A DNA stretch of 64,000 nucleotides from Macrocystis pyrifera (GCA_031763025.1 JASSKH010000003.1:14442992-14506991); one strand, 5' to 3'; counted from the first letter of the stretch, positions 11,158-23,150 are shown. Made by a program: numbers and translations. Notes: generated by a model from the sequence alone, not told the origin.

Positions 11158-13308
11158 CGTTCCATACAAAAAAAAACGGCCGTCGATAAAGTCGGCACTA
11201 GGGGCTACTACGAGTATTAGCTATTAGGGGATTGGGTCGGAGAAATAACAGGGGATTGGGTGGGAGAAAGAACAGAGCTGCATAAATGCTTCTAGCTAAT
11301 GCCCGGGTTATTTCAAGTTGCACATACACATGAACAGCAAAAACTGACGCAATAAAATGTGTCCGTTTTGCTTCTTTTTTTTTTTTCCCTCGTGAACAGA
11401 AGCAGGGGCTCCACTCTTCCTCCCCAACGGCTCTTACCTTGTCATGCACCTCCCCTATTTTTTCCCGGTTGCGTCCCAGCTCCATCGTGATCTCCATCGC
11501 TGCGTTCGGGCGCAACGGCAGGGTAAGCAAGGGCGCCACACGATGGGTACACGTACGCACCGTGAGCGACACGAAAACGGTTCGAGTCAAAAGAGGTACA
11601 TAGAACAGCGGCGGCATCGCAACAGGTACGGAGTGTTTCAGCCGGGTGCGGTCACAGAGATATCGAGAGCTTGCGGCCAGAAACTGTCAAGAAAAAAAAA
11701 AAAGGGCGGCACGCCCGCGGTAGGGCGATGAGAAACGCGGTCACGGCCCCTGCCTGAACGCCGTACAGGAGGCATCAAACCCTCCGTACCGCCCCCGCTC
11801 CCCCCCCCCCACACAATCACCCCCACCCAAGAGAACATCCTACCATAAGGTAACGGCGACATCGCACGGAAGTCAACACATCCGCGGGAGATAGGTGCTT
11901 ATATGCATATGTGGGGTATAGAGCGTCTTGCACTCAGCAGGAAATATGAAACCTTGGAACAAAAAAAAAAAAAACGCCCCCGCCGACAACAAACCCTCTC
12001 GCATCCACCAACCCCCCCCCCCCCCCTTTCCCCCCCCCCAACCTCCCTCAACGCCCATGCCCCCTCTTACCGGTATCCTCGATCTCCATCATGGTCCGTT
12101 TGCTGTCCTCTAATCTACGGCCCTGCCCGTCTAAGCGGTCCGTCGTCTGCAGCAGTCGATCCCGCTGCTCCTGGGACGCGCCCCCCTGTGCGAACATCTG
12201 CTGCGCGGTGCGGGAGTTGGTGGAGAGCAGCAGGGCGGGCACGGCGGGGCGGGGAGGGGCGAGCGGTAAGCGAACGTGAGAGACGGCCGAGCCGCGGATT
12301 TTTTTCCCCCGATATATTTAGCGTCCACGGAGATGAGGGTGAGAAAAACTGCCAGTCCGAGCGAACGGTCGCGGCGGCGTAAAAGCTACTACTAATAGTG
12401 TCGTACTTCGAGCACCAGTATATAGCAGCTACTACAATCGCCGCTATATCTGATACGAATCCTAATACTACTGATATGAATACTGTCACTATAAGTACTA
12501 CCTTATTACCCCACCCTTGCTGACTGCTTGTTATTATTGTACTGCCTGAGTACACACGTCGTCCCTGCTGCTACTGCCCCTCCTGCTGTTTACACACCCC
12601 TCACAGCGCGCGAAGGACGGTCCAGACCAAAGCATTGCGCGATTTACGTAGCAGCAAACATCTGGAACACACAAGAAACTTCAACCACGACAGCAGTAGC
12701 CGTATGCTCGAGGCGCCGTCTACCGGCTCGGGGATGCGGAGAGCAAATATCACGCCTTCCATGTTGTACCACGAGAATAGCTACACATACGTACAACACA
12801 ACAGCAGGGGCACGGGGGGGGGGGGGGGGGGGGGGGGGGGGGATGTCGCAACAGCAGCCGCTCGGTGGACGGTGAACCGATCTCTCGGCAGAAGAGACAG
12901 GGACGTGTTATCACCCATTTGCTCACTGGTCACTGCTCACCCCTTCCTTTCCCCCGAGGAGCCCTTCCCGCTCTTGCTTCTCAACCGCCTTCCGGTAGTC
13001 TCCCCGCAGCGATTGCAGCGTCTTCTTGTAGCTCGAAATCTTGCTGCATTGTAGTATTACGGGGGACCATAGTAAATAGAACCAAATATTGTTAGTAAAA
13101 TTAGGGAAATATATAGGTTCTTGTGTAGACTGCAGGTCCTATTTACTATGGTCCCCCGTAATAGTAGCAGTTATAGTAGTAGTAGTAGAGGTAGTATTAC
13201 GGGGGACCATAGTAAATAGGACCAAATATTGTTAGTAAAAATAGTTAAATATATACCTGGTAGGTTTTTATGTATACCATAGGTCCTATTAGCTATGGAC
13301 CCCCGTAA

Positions 13309-13341
<33 letters not shown>

Positions 13342-15214
13342 CAGCAGTTGTTTGTTGTTATTGTAGTTGACGGGGACGAGAAGATCAACAACGACGGTAT
13401 AATAGCGGAAGCACAGCAGGCGCGTACATGTGCGCAGCGCAGCAGTCCGTACGAACGGGATACAGGGCGACGAGGTGGGCAGCCACATCACGTGTTCATA
13501 GCTGGAGATAAACGACGATGCCTCTTCATCAACGGCACGCATGTCGCATGCAAAGTTGCGCATGAATGACGACGTACAGCAATATGCACGAGAAAAAAAA
13601 AGTACCCGTGGTGTCGAAGGGTGTCACACCTGGAGCCAGGTACCCGTTCCAAGCAGAGGAACGAAGAAGAACAAGTACAGCAGTAGATTAATATCGGTAG
13701 CAAATGACGAGCAGGAACGCCCGGTGCAGACACTCGATGCCTCCTCTCTCAACCTCAGGCTGCGGGAGGACCGCAAGAAAGCCTTTCAACCCTTTGAGGA
13801 CTGCGGTCTCGTGTTGGGGACAAACTACTTGGAATTAGAGTGATTTGTCCCCAAAACGGGACTGCACCACTATTAGACCAATAAAAGGGTTGATAGACGA
13901 AACATTTCCCAAAATAAACAAATAAGCTTCTCGTGACACAGAAACGCGAGAGGGCGCTGGGCATTGCTGTGGATGCCGTGGAAGAGACGGACTGAAGAGC
14001 GCGGTGTCTTGGGGGGGGGGGGGGGGGGGGGGGGCGTGCACTCATTTGTTGCTTGGCTCACTACTCACTACTCTGTATTTATTTGTTGATTTTTTCATTT
14101 CGGTGTTTCCATGTGCGTATTAATAGTAAATACGAGTACCAGGTATCAATATTAATTCATTTTTTTTGCAAATCTCATCCCGTTCCTGTTTCGCCGCTTG
14201 TGGCCGCCAACATTTCCCCAGGATAGCGATGGCTTTCTCGCTATATACAATCTACGCAAGTGTATCAAACTCCTCCAATGTCACATACGTCTATTGTCCT
14301 CATCTACTCATCTAACACATCTCGTTCCTCCTTGTGCACTTCACATTCTGAGGGGGCGGGGCGCTGACGGTAAACATCCAGAGATGGCGGCGGCGGCGGC
14401 CACCTTCCTGCCGTCTCTTCGGGAGGGAGGGAGGGAGGGAGAGGTGGGGAGGGAAGGGGAGGGGGCGTGCTCTTCTCCCTCCACGCGCTCATGCGTTTAT
14501 CGCTGACTGCGTTCTCACCCGGCCAGCTCTTTCTTCGTCGAGGCGTCCTGGGTGCTGCGGACTTCTATCTCCATCTGCTTCAACAAGTCTCCGGCCTGCC
14601 CGACCAGGGCGTCGACATGGGTCAGCTGCGTTCGCTTCTTGCCTGGAACGGCGGGGGGGGGGGGGGGGGCAGATACATAGCATCAAAATATGAGACACGG
14701 CGTATATGGCATATATTGATACGAGTATCCCAGGGACGCAACGAACGCTGCAACAGCTGTAGTTCCGACTTATGTTCGTATATGAACTGCGTGCCAGAGT
14801 TATGCACGAAGTAGACGTACTCATAGTGCTGTTGGTCTTGTCCAGCCTAGTCTATTACTAGCGGTGCAGCAAGACAAGCACATAGGCTGTTGTGTGGTGC
14901 AGCAAGACAAGCGCAGGGGCTGTTGTTGCTCAGGACAAGCGGCAAGGGTTCTCGCGCATATTTTTACCAGGCTTGAACTTTGTTGTTTCCTTGCCGGAGA
15001 GATGGAAAAAAAAATACGTCGACGGCGTTCTGTTCTCAAAATGAAACAAACAAGCAACAACAATGGGCGCCCCAATTCGAGACAAACAGGATGTACATGC
15101 CCCATGCCACCCACCTGAATCCGTCTCGTATGTGGTCAGGTGGCTGATGCTGTTGCCTATGTCTTGGGTGAGAGCCAGGAACTCCTCATCGTAAGCGTCA
15201 AAAATGGACGACAT
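6929..15214 (-). CDS. VTI1: VTI1-type Qb-SNARE, complete, six exons
   Basis: A tail-anchored vesicle-fusion protein of Golgi/endosome/vacuole traffic by family. Exons in coding order: 15115-15214, 14519-14642, 12941-13043, 12071-12200, 11438-11499, 6929-7078. All introns are GT-AG, every phase matches, and the product is 222 aa, the normal Vti1 size. The N-terminus MSSIFDAYDEEFLALTQDI resembles the Vti1 N-terminal helix. A helical-bundle region follows (about 20-110, with ISSYKKTLQSLRGDYRKAV). The SNARE motif is about residues 130-192. The tail anchor is about 202-219 (MYSIGLLLVVGVMVAVYY) and is followed by only CLK. The central-layer position falls on Asn163 in ELGRNREKI, where yeast and plant Vti1 have Gln. 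Intron 5 is 4.36 kb and intron 2 1.48 kb, both full of repeats. Transcription is divergent from the MYND gene. Family call very secure. Confidence 0.93.
9405..9545 (+). repeat. CCGGCACTATA repeat, copy in the VTI1 intron
   Basis: Shares long blocks with 39595-39785, including GCGGCAACCAACCGGCACTA, ATTACTCCGCACAC and CGCCAGGCGGCAATACCGG. The two copies lie in introns of different genes. Confidence 0.75.
10060..10190. repeat. Short tandem array, unit near 20-25 bp
   Basis: Repeated CGGGTGG/CCGGTGGCAAACAAC units with variable spacing, roughly six copies, next to a poly-G run at 10017-10035. Confidence 0.75.
13055..13162. mobile_element. MITE copy 2, in VTI1 intron 2
   Basis: Perfect ends ATTACGGGGGACCATAGTAA and inverse. 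It begins only 12 bp from the acceptor edge of VTI1 exon 3 (13043), so its terminal arm forms part of the 3' splice region. Confidence 0.85.
13196..13310. mobile_element. MITE copy 3, in VTI1 intron 2
   Basis: The second element, 33 bp from copy 2 and separated by an AGT microsatellite. Its right arm carries the variant GGACCCCCGTAAT; an AGT run of about 12 units follows (13307-13342). Confidence 0.85.
13786..13885. repeat. Diverged foldback related to 55365-55457
   Basis: Contains AACCCTTTGAGGACTGCGGT, GGGGACAAACTACTT and, inverted, TTTGTCCCCAAAACGGGACT. These match the arms of the near-perfect hairpin at 55.4 kb. Confidence 0.6.
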
Positions 15215-15970
15215 CCCCAGTAGTCGTACGTAGAGTTCTAGAGTTCTCTCTTCCCAAGGGACGGAACACTGAACAAGTCACAAGTGCACAGCAAAGAAAG
15301 ACGAACACCAGCAGCACTGGCTATTTCGTCCGCGTTGTTTCGGCAACGCCTCGCGCCCCAAGCTTAAATATCTCTCCAAGCCTGACTATATGATATTTCA
15401 GCTATATGGCGTCCTCGGGGTGGGCAGTGGTACTGCACAGGAAGCTGATGTAGACTCTGAATGCCCTCCTTGTACTCTTCGCGATGTCGCGATGATAGGG
15501 GAGCACCGAAAAATATGATCCCCTGTCACACGGATACGAAGCCAAACATTTCTATGGAACTCCGCCATTGCGATAAAATAACTAAAAAAGAGAAACAGCA
15601 AAGTGCCTGTGGACGACCGAATATACATTTCATATTCCGTGGGCCGACCATGGAGTTTGACCGATAACCGAACGTGGGTGCCTAGCGTGCGACCCGTGAC
15701 AGCATCGTTCCGTGCTCGGGACTAGGTTCCTCGGCCGGGGAGCCAAACTCGGGCGGGAGGTCCGGCGGTCCGCAAAGCGGAGGAAGGAGAAAATCGAATA
15801 CGTACGTTTTTCGAAAAAAAAAAATCACAAGCAAAAGATCAGTTTTTTTTATATGAGAAATAATCTCTTCGTTTGTCATTGCTCTGGTACTGGGAGGTGC
15901 AACCGCCGCTTTTCGGGCTCGGGTCGCGGAGAACGAGTACGACGAGTAGCACTTCTTTGTCGTCGCCACC
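15215..15970. promoter_or_regulatory. Divergent intergenic region between VTI1 and the MYND gene
   Basis: 756 bp between the two start codons. Any promoter elements for both genes should lie here or in unseen 5' UTR introns. I see no clear TATA box or repeat. The MYND start has a strong context (GTCGCCACCATGAC). Confidence 0.5.
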
Positions 15971-18900
15971 ATGACTTTCCGGGGTAAGGAGTTCAGGGCC
16001 CTGTCGCCCAAGAAGGTTTCGAGGAGAAAGCGCACCCCTCGCTGCGACTCGTGCGGCAAGCGCGACGGGGAGGAGGCCCGGACCGAGCCCGGAGAGGAGA
16101 GCCGCAAGGTCCGACTGAAGCTCTGCGCGCGATGCCGGGCCGTTGCCTACTGCGGTATGGAGTGCCAGAAGGCCGGCTGGAAACGGCACCGTGAAGTGTG
16201 CGTGAAGTACGTGAACCCCGCCGACCTGCCCCCGCCGTCGCCTCTGGTCAACCACACCGGCGTTCGCGGCCGGCGGAAGATGATTTACGGCGGCACTGTC
16301 AATACCGTCGCCACACCGCGGCAAAGGGAGAACGCGCCGACGAGGCACCCCTTCTTCGGCCGGCAGGAGTCGACGGAGCAGCGCGAGGTGAACGGCGGTG
16401 CGGCGTCCGCGTCGGCATCGGCGCCTGCGGCGCCTCCCGCCACCGTTGCACCCGCGACCTGGAAGCAAAGAGAGCAGGAGCAGCAGAAGAAGTTGTCGCT
16501 GGAACACCAGCGGCAGCAACACCAGCAGCGCTATCAGCAGCTTAGTTATCTGCAGCAGCTGCAGCAGAAGCAGCAGCAGGAGCAGCAGCAGCAGCAGGAG
16601 CAGGAGCAGCAGGAGCAGCAGCAGCAGCAGCTGAAGCAGCGAGTCCAGAAGGTCCAGCAGCTTCGGCGACATGTGGAACAGGAGGTGTGCAGAGAAGACG
16701 GGTGCCCTTCTCCGCCGACAATGAAGCGGCTGAGCATGCCTGGCGGTGGCGGTGGCGGCGGTGGCGGTAGCAGCCGCGGCCGGTTAGGCTCGAGGTCTAG
16801 CAGCGGCAGCACCGGCGGCAAGAGCTCCCCGATAGGTGGAAGCAGCAGCGCGACGATGACGGGCATGCCCTCTGCTTCACCAACGCTGGACACTCTCAAC
16901 CCTGCCGTTGTGTTTCACACTGCCTCGCCAGACCAAAGGCGGCTGATCTATTCGCCGGCAGCCTCGCGAGACCGTCGGAGCTCGTACGTGCCGCCGCCGC
17001 AACCGCCACCGTCAAATGGGGTGTCGCCCCACGGAGGCGTATCGCCGCCGGACCCTGTTCCTCCCACGAGGTGTACTTGTCGGCGAACGCCGCCGCCTCC
17101 TCCGCCTCCTCCATCCCAGCGCGGAGGGTAAGCGCACCGCTCTTCCCCGTTTCTCTCGAGGAGAGCAGGCGGCGCCAGGCGAAGCGGGCTTCCCTGCCGA
17201 CTTCTCGTGCAGCCGCTGCGTCGGGCGCGAGCACGCGAGGCCCTCCGCCCCCGTACGCTCTGGTAGCTCACCGCGCCGACTCCTTCAGAGTTCCTTCGCC
17301 CCTCTCCGACGCCCGCGAGAAGAGAGCCGCCTCGACGAGCAGCGTCGTCACGTACGTCACGACCGCCACGAGCACCACGAGCGGCTCTCCGCTGCCGGAA
17401 GAAGGCGTTTCGCCGTCAGCCCCGAGCTTGCCCGCGCCTAGGCTAACGCCGAGCGCGAGCTTTCCGCCGCCCTCGAGCCGCGACGACCCGCCGCCGCCGC
17501 CGCCACCGTCGACGACGCCACCACCGCCGCCGTTTCCTGCGAAGGAAGACGCCGACGTACGGCTTTCCGGATGTCTTATTGTCCCTGCAGGGCTCGGTGC
17601 CTGAGGAGATTGCCGGCAACGGTTCCGTCGGAAAGCTGCAGCAGCGGCAGCAGCAGCGGCGCCTCAAGCGGCGGCAGCGGCAGCAGCAGGAGCAGGAGCA
17701 GGAGCTGCGGCTGCGGATTTCCACTCCCGAAGAAACGGAGGAGAAACTGACCTACGCGCACGAGCTGGCAGCGGCGAACCATGCCGAAGCGTCGCGAGGG
17801 TCGAGTCCAGACAGAGCGACACCGCTGAGCAGCTCGGGAAGAAATAGCGCGGTGCAAGCAGAGGCAGAAGCCGGCGCCGGCGCGACGGCGAAGCGGGCCG
17901 CGCAAGAGGAGGAGGCGGCCGGAGCGCCCGAGAAGCACCAAAAGGTAACCGGAGCTCCCTATCAAGGTCCTGCTGTGGGCAAGGAGAAGGAGGCGGAGGG
18001 GGAGGGGGGGGGCGGTGATGACGACGACGACGTCGCGCGGTTCCCGGCGAAGCCGCCCCCGCCGATACTGGCGCTTTCCGCCAGCCCGGACGCCATCGCG
18101 ACCGCCGCCGGGGCCGTCGACCTGGCGCAGGCCTCGAAGAGCGGAATGTACGGCTCCTGCCCTTCCTCCGCCGGAGTGGCCGGGTTCGCGGGGGAGAAGA
18201 GCGCGCGCAACCCGCCCCCCCACCGATCTCTGTCGGACGGCCCCTCCTCGACCTTCGGCAGGTCGAACCTCACGGTGACGGCGAAGAAGTCGCTGGCGGC
18301 GGCCGCGGCGGCGGCTGTCGCGTGGAGCCTCGGTCGCAAGAAGTCCCTCGGCCCCGCCCGCCGTTGAGCCCGGGGCCGGCTGCGCTGTCGCAGACCACTC
18401 CGTCGCGGTCGCCGTCCCGTGCTCTAGAGGCGTCGGCGTTGACGTCGGCGTTGTCGGCGACATCGCCCGGCAGAGGGCCGGCGACAGCGCTGGCAGCCGC
18501 CGCCGCCGCCGCCGCGGTGGCCGGCAGCTTGGACGGAGCCCGTTTGTGGGAGAGACCGTCCTCGGCGTCCTCGGCTCGATCAGCGCCTGGGGGATCAGCC
18601 CGCGTGTCTCCGAGGGCGGCGACTCTCGGTGGCAAGCTCTCACCGAGATCTTCCCCGTTCGTCCCGGCTGTCGAGCTCTCCCCGGAGGTTAAGCTGGCGA
18701 CGACGCCCCTGAGCCCCGGCCCAAGGCCCACGGAGACCGCGGTCTTTTACCAGCGGCGGCCGGGCGGCATCGGCCTGCCCCCCGCGTCGAGGGCGTACCT
18801 CGGCCGGCCCGAGGGCTTCTTCGTGCACGTTCTGGTGGCGTCCGCACTAACGGCGGCCGACCTTGAGGCAGGAGGGGAAGGTCCGCCGGTGTCTGCGGGT

Positions 18901-20468
18901 GTCTGCGGGGGCGGCGGTGGCGGCGACGACGAACAGGCGGTGGGTTCGATACCCCTGGCGTTGAGAGCGGCGCGGCGGGGGAAAAAGCCAGCGGAGGCGC
19001 GGACGGGGTCGAGCATCGATCACGGGTGTACTACTCATTCGACGAGCGAGGGAAGGTGGCCGCGGCGCTGCAGCCGGGAGACGTAGTGCTGCTGACGCCG
19101 GGGAGGTACGAGGCGCGGGAGTGGGGGCTGCAGCAGCTGGTGTCGAGCGTGGAGATCATCGGGGCCGGCGGTGCCGACGCCTGCGTGGTGTACAACAACC
19201 CGGCCCCCGCCGGCCCGGTCCCATCCGGCGAGCACTACCTGGTCGGGGTGATGGGCGGTGCCGTGCTCGGGGTCGGGGACGGAAGCGGAGCGGGCGGAGA
19301 GGTGCCGGAGGTTAAGGGTAAGAACAACATCGACGACGACAGCGACAGCGGATGGGAGGACGGCGTCACGGGGTCCCCGGCGAGCGCGGGGAACGCCTTC
19401 GGTGGCAGCGCGGTCCGCGTGCGCCTCGCCAACCTCACCCTCGAGCAAGGCTCCGGGTACCGCGGCGCCGTGTACCAGGTCGGGCGGGAGTCCCACCTGG
19501 AGATGGACGGCTGCGTCGTGCGCTGCGCGGAGGGGGGGGGGCGTGAACGTGGACCAAGGGACGTGCCTCCTCTGTGACTCGACCATCCTCGGAAGCGAAA
19601 CCTTCGGCGTGCATATTGGCGGCGAGGGCACGGTGGAGCACTGCTCTGTTCGGGACTGCGGCCGAGGCGGGGGACGGGGGATAAAAGGAGCAAGAGCAGC
19701 CGCAGGAGGAGGAGCAGGAGGAGGGGGGGCGGGCGAGGGGCGGCGGGGGTTCTCCGTCGGGATCGGCGGCGGCGGCGGTGGGCGGTGCCTGCGTCGACTC
19801 CGATGAAGGCGACGAGCCGGAGGACGACGGTACGGACGTTAACCGCAAGGGAGGCATGCCGGCGATCAGCGTCCTTCAGAGCTCGCGCGTGCGGGTGCGG
19901 TTCAACGTGATCAGGGACAACGCCGGGCACGCGCTGCAGTGCCGAGACGCTCCGCTTCCAGGGGGAGACGATAAGCACGCGGTGCTCGCGCGGCGGGCGG
20001 AGGTCGAGGCCGAAGAGGTGTGTGTGTGCGTGCGTTTCCATGGTTTGTGTGTGTGGTTGCTTGCATCCATGATTTGTTCTTGTGTCGGGCCTGTCCTTGG
20101 TTGGTGTGTGTTTTTCGTGCCCGTGATTTGTGTGCGTCCTGGTCGGTGCGTCTGTTGTGTTCATGGTTTGGAGGTTAGTGTGTGCATGATTTTGCGTGTG
20201 CTTGTGCCCATACTGTGGGTCTCTCCACGATGTTGTGTGTGGCGTGATTTGTATGAGTGTCTCCGTAATTTGTGTTTGTAGAGTCTGGCGTTTTGATGTG
20301 CGTTGCGTGCTCGCTTTTTCCTTTTTCTTCATTTGTTGTTTTTTTTATCATATCGTTGTGTTTTACTCTATTCATTCGTAACAATGGACGAAGAAGTCCG
20401 AGCATGAAGCGAAGAAATGTCTGACAGCAGTCGTCGATGTATACTTCGAAGTGTCAAGCTTAGAGTGA
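15971..20468 (+). CDS. MYND zinc finger plus right-handed beta-helix protein, frame broken
   Basis: ATG at 15971 in GCCACC context. Residues 25-77 are a full MYND finger (C25, C28, C52, C55, C61, C65, H73, C77, with YCGMECQKAGWKRHREVC). A Gln-rich segment (about 160-245) and Pro/Ser/Ala/Glu linkers follow to about 18.9 kb. From about 18.93 kb come hydrophobic, Gly-punctuated strands typical of pectate-lyase-like beta-helices: VYYSFDERGKVAAALQPGD, SVEIIGAGGADACVVYNN, VRLANLTLEQGSGYRGAVYQ, CLLCDSTILGSETFGVHIGG. MYND fingers bind proline-rich partners; this type of helix also occurs in FBXO11. No single frame spans the gene: it shifts near 17.06-17.13, 18.32-18.37, 18.9, 19.53 (G9 run) and 19.78 kb. 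An alternative for 17.1-17.6 kb is an intron ending CCCTGCAG at 17590. The last coding exon may be 20394-20468, joined in phase 0 to the donor at 20017. Domain calls are secure; the exact model is not. Confidence 0.72.
18900..20017 (+). other. Beta-helix segment of the MYND gene
   Basis: Three collinear open pieces give one continuous fold-like sequence: frame of 19026 to about 19535, frame of 19531 to about 19780, frame of 19778 to 20017. The last piece has ISVLQSSRVRVRFNVIRDNA, another helix rung, and ends at GCCGAAGAG|GTGTGT, a donor followed by a TG-rich intron start. Confidence 0.65.
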
Positions 20469-20485
20469 AACATTACGTATAGAAG

Positions 20486-20596
20486 TTATTGCCGGGCACC
20501 GTAGTAAAATAGGACCAACTATTGTTAGTAAAAATATGTAAATATGTAGGTTTTTGTGTGTACCGTAGGTCCTATTTACTATGGTCCCCCGTAATA
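20486..20596. mobile_element. MITE copy 4
   Basis: The left arm is degenerate (GCCGGGCACCGTAGTAAA); the right arm is intact. It lies 18 bp past the proposed stop of the MYND gene, so it may be within its 3' UTR. Confidence 0.8.
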
Positions 20597-21588
20597 CGAG
20601 TTATGCAAATGCTTGGACAATATTGTATTTTGCTGCTATGCATACCACGGGGGAACGTGATGATCAGAACCAAATGGTGAGCTCGCGCGAGTCCCGCACT
20701 ACCCGGAGGAGATGACTCTCCCGGGTGGCTATCTCCGCCGCACCTGCCCATGTCGGGGGTGAGGTGAGGTAAACATGCTCACGCGCCAGTGGTAACAGCA
20801 GGCGATTCTTCTGTCGTTGCAACGAGAGCTATGGGCTCAATTGACACACCGATACGAAATTAGAACGTGGAAGTGTGGTGAGCTCAGGCTTTGTTTTTAT
20901 CAATCCGCCGGAAGAAAAATAAAAATCAATAGATGGACAAAAAAAAATACGGTGTGTGAACATAACCTTAGGGAGATACATGTTGTTTCGTTCCATCGTT
21001 GGTGCTGATTTCCACGGCACGGGAGTTTCTAGAGATATATTGACGTGTTTAGAAACCTCAAAAGCGTGATACCGTACATAGCCCCGGGTGTCGTAGGCAG
21101 GGAGTGCCTGGAGCGACGGTGGTGTCGACGGACGAGCCCACGTTTTTGGAGCAGAAATTACAGACATCTGCACGAGCGCAAGGGACCGACCACCTGGTAC
21201 CTGGTACTATCGTTGCTGTCAGGCTAGCAGTCGTAGTGGCGCTGTTGTTCTCTTTCATCGTTAAAGCCCCCATCATCATGCGGGCAGTCGATGATGTTGT
21301 TGTTGTTGTTGTTGTTCTCACATTAACTCATGTCCAAGGTCTTGGGTCCGTGGTCACAGGACGGGCTCCTAGAAACTGGAGCGGTAGAATACTCATGCCT
21401 CAGGGAAAATAATACAAAAAGCAGCCAGGCACGCAAGATGGCTGAAACACATCGTACACCTCACGAACAGGAAAAAAATGTAATGGCTCTGTTGTTGCGT
21501 TTTAACCATGGAAGTCCCCATCTTCACGGCAGTCGGTCTGCTCACTCTTGGCCTTTTTCTTCGCCAGCCGCGTGTGCACGCACACATC

Positions 21589-21632
<44 letters not shown>

Positions 21633-21792
21633 AGCCCCCCTCCCCCCCTCCAGCAGCATGGCAATGTGTGTGTTTTTTTGCGACGTCTGTCTCGTGTCGC
21701 AAGAGGCGAGACCCCTTGTGGCTGAGAGCCCCTTCACGAAACCGTTTCCGCGACACGCACAGCTGTTGTTTCCGGCTTCTGCTATGTGCAAT

Positions 21793-22086
21793 GTGCAGGA
21801 CCCCTCGGCACAAAACTTTGTGCAGGAGGTGTGTCGTCCTTTTCAGCCTTGTACGTCGGCCCAGACCAACCCGACCCCAGGCCTAACCCGAACCCGAACG
21901 CGAACACGAACCCGAAGGCCAACCCTTTGGGGAACTCGAGGTCGGCAGGGGCAGTCACCCGGCTCCGCCGCGTATTTTGGTGGCATTTTTCGAAGAAACA
22001 AAAAACAAAGAAAGGCGGCCGAAAGGCCCGCGTTGACTAATAAGGCCCGCATCCAGCACAAAGTTTTGTGCCGACCCGTCCTGCAC
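21793..22086. mobile_element. Candidate TIR element with 31-bp inverted ends
   Basis: Left end GTGCAGGACCCCTCGGCACA plus AAACTTTGTGC; right end is its inverse except that the central GGG triplet is CCC. The interior has an AACCCGAACGCGAACACGAA-type repeat. About 294 bp with no transposase. Confidence 0.6.
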
Positions 22087-22689
22087 GTAGGGCGAGTCGT
22101 TGTTTCTAATCATGGAACAGATCACGATGCTCTGTAGATCGTCTGCGTCGATCCTACATATAGTTATATATAGATTTATAGATACAGATATATATGAATT
22201 CTGCGGCTTCAATTTGTTGTCTTCCTCATGCACGGACTTGTATGCCCGGCATGAGGCCATATAAACCACCCGTAGTATGCGCGATGGAGGAATCACAACA
22301 CAGCTTGCACATATGAGCTTAGCTTCGACGAAATCCTCATTTTTTTTTTAAATTTTCTAAAGTGTATCTGTGTAATTGCCGCTATGAGCTGTTGTCGTAC
22401 AGATCTTACCCCATGCAAAAACTGTCCGCAAGACCCTTATAATACAGATTGTAGGTAGACCCCACCCGGGAAACCAAAAAAAAACAAACGAAGAACGTGA
22501 TCTATACGTAGGCCGTGCTGATGACACACAGCGGGGGGTCTGTCTATTGCCCCCGAAGAAGAGCTAGAACATTGAATTTGGACCTGATCTCGGTCTGATG
22601 TGTGGGTTAATTTCATGTCTCGGGAAAACGGCGGCGGCGAAGTGTACGCCCCACGCTTTGCGCATGGCAGTTCTTATCTCTACGGTAGA

Positions 22690-23050
22690 TCGGCGCAAGA
22701 GCCGTGCTGTGCAGATAGATCCCCACCGGGCGAAACATGATCTACAGCTGTAGACCGTGCGTGCGAACTATAAACACGCCTCGAACATATGATGTACTGA
22801 TCATCTACAGATCATCTACAGATCATCTTCAAATGAATCATCCACAGGTCATTCCCACTTAATGATATAGATTTTTCTGTAGCAGCAGAAGGGACACTCG
22901 GTCCGCACACCGGGGTCGTGCCGAGGTTTAGGTAAGAAATTCACACCCAGAACAGACCATCATCTACAGATGATCTACAGACCATTCGCACTCGATGATC
23001 TAGATTTTTCAGGGCAGATAGATGGGATAGATCCCTGATGTTTTATGACG
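22690..23050. repeat. Degenerate GATCATCTACAGATCATC repeats
   Basis: Units around TGATCTACAG and GATATAGATTTTTC occur at 22735-22760, 22796-22880 and 22960-23035. They are irregular in spacing and partly palindromic. Confidence 0.65.
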
Positions 23051-23150
23051 TACAGTATCTCAATTGTTGCCGAGTGGGACCCGCGTTAAAACTTTTAGAG
23101 CTGCTGCTGCAGTAGTCCCGTTTTGGGGCCAAGCCGCTCAGATTGTAGGT

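Larger units (their letters stand above)
7079..11437 (-). other. VTI1 intron 5 (4.36 kb)
   Basis: No coding exon is needed here, since the flanking phases join directly. It contains an A-tract (8216-8240), a CCGGCACTATA-rich repeat (9405-9545), tandem CACCGGTGGCAAACAACA-like units (10060-10190), and poly-C or poly-G runs at 10501-10526, 10785-10810 and 11125-11157. The open frames at 7584-8033 and 10105-10848 are not supported. Confidence 0.7.

Noticed and set aside
15839..16672. Leu-rich ORF antisense to the MYND exon
   Set aside because: The Leu run is the CAG repeat read backwards; the MYND cysteines and histidine fix the coding strand as +.
17576..18643. 355-codon ORF on the - strand opposite the MYND gene
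   Set aside because: Shadow of the GC-rich + strand coding sequence; very Arg/Pro-rich and without a motif.
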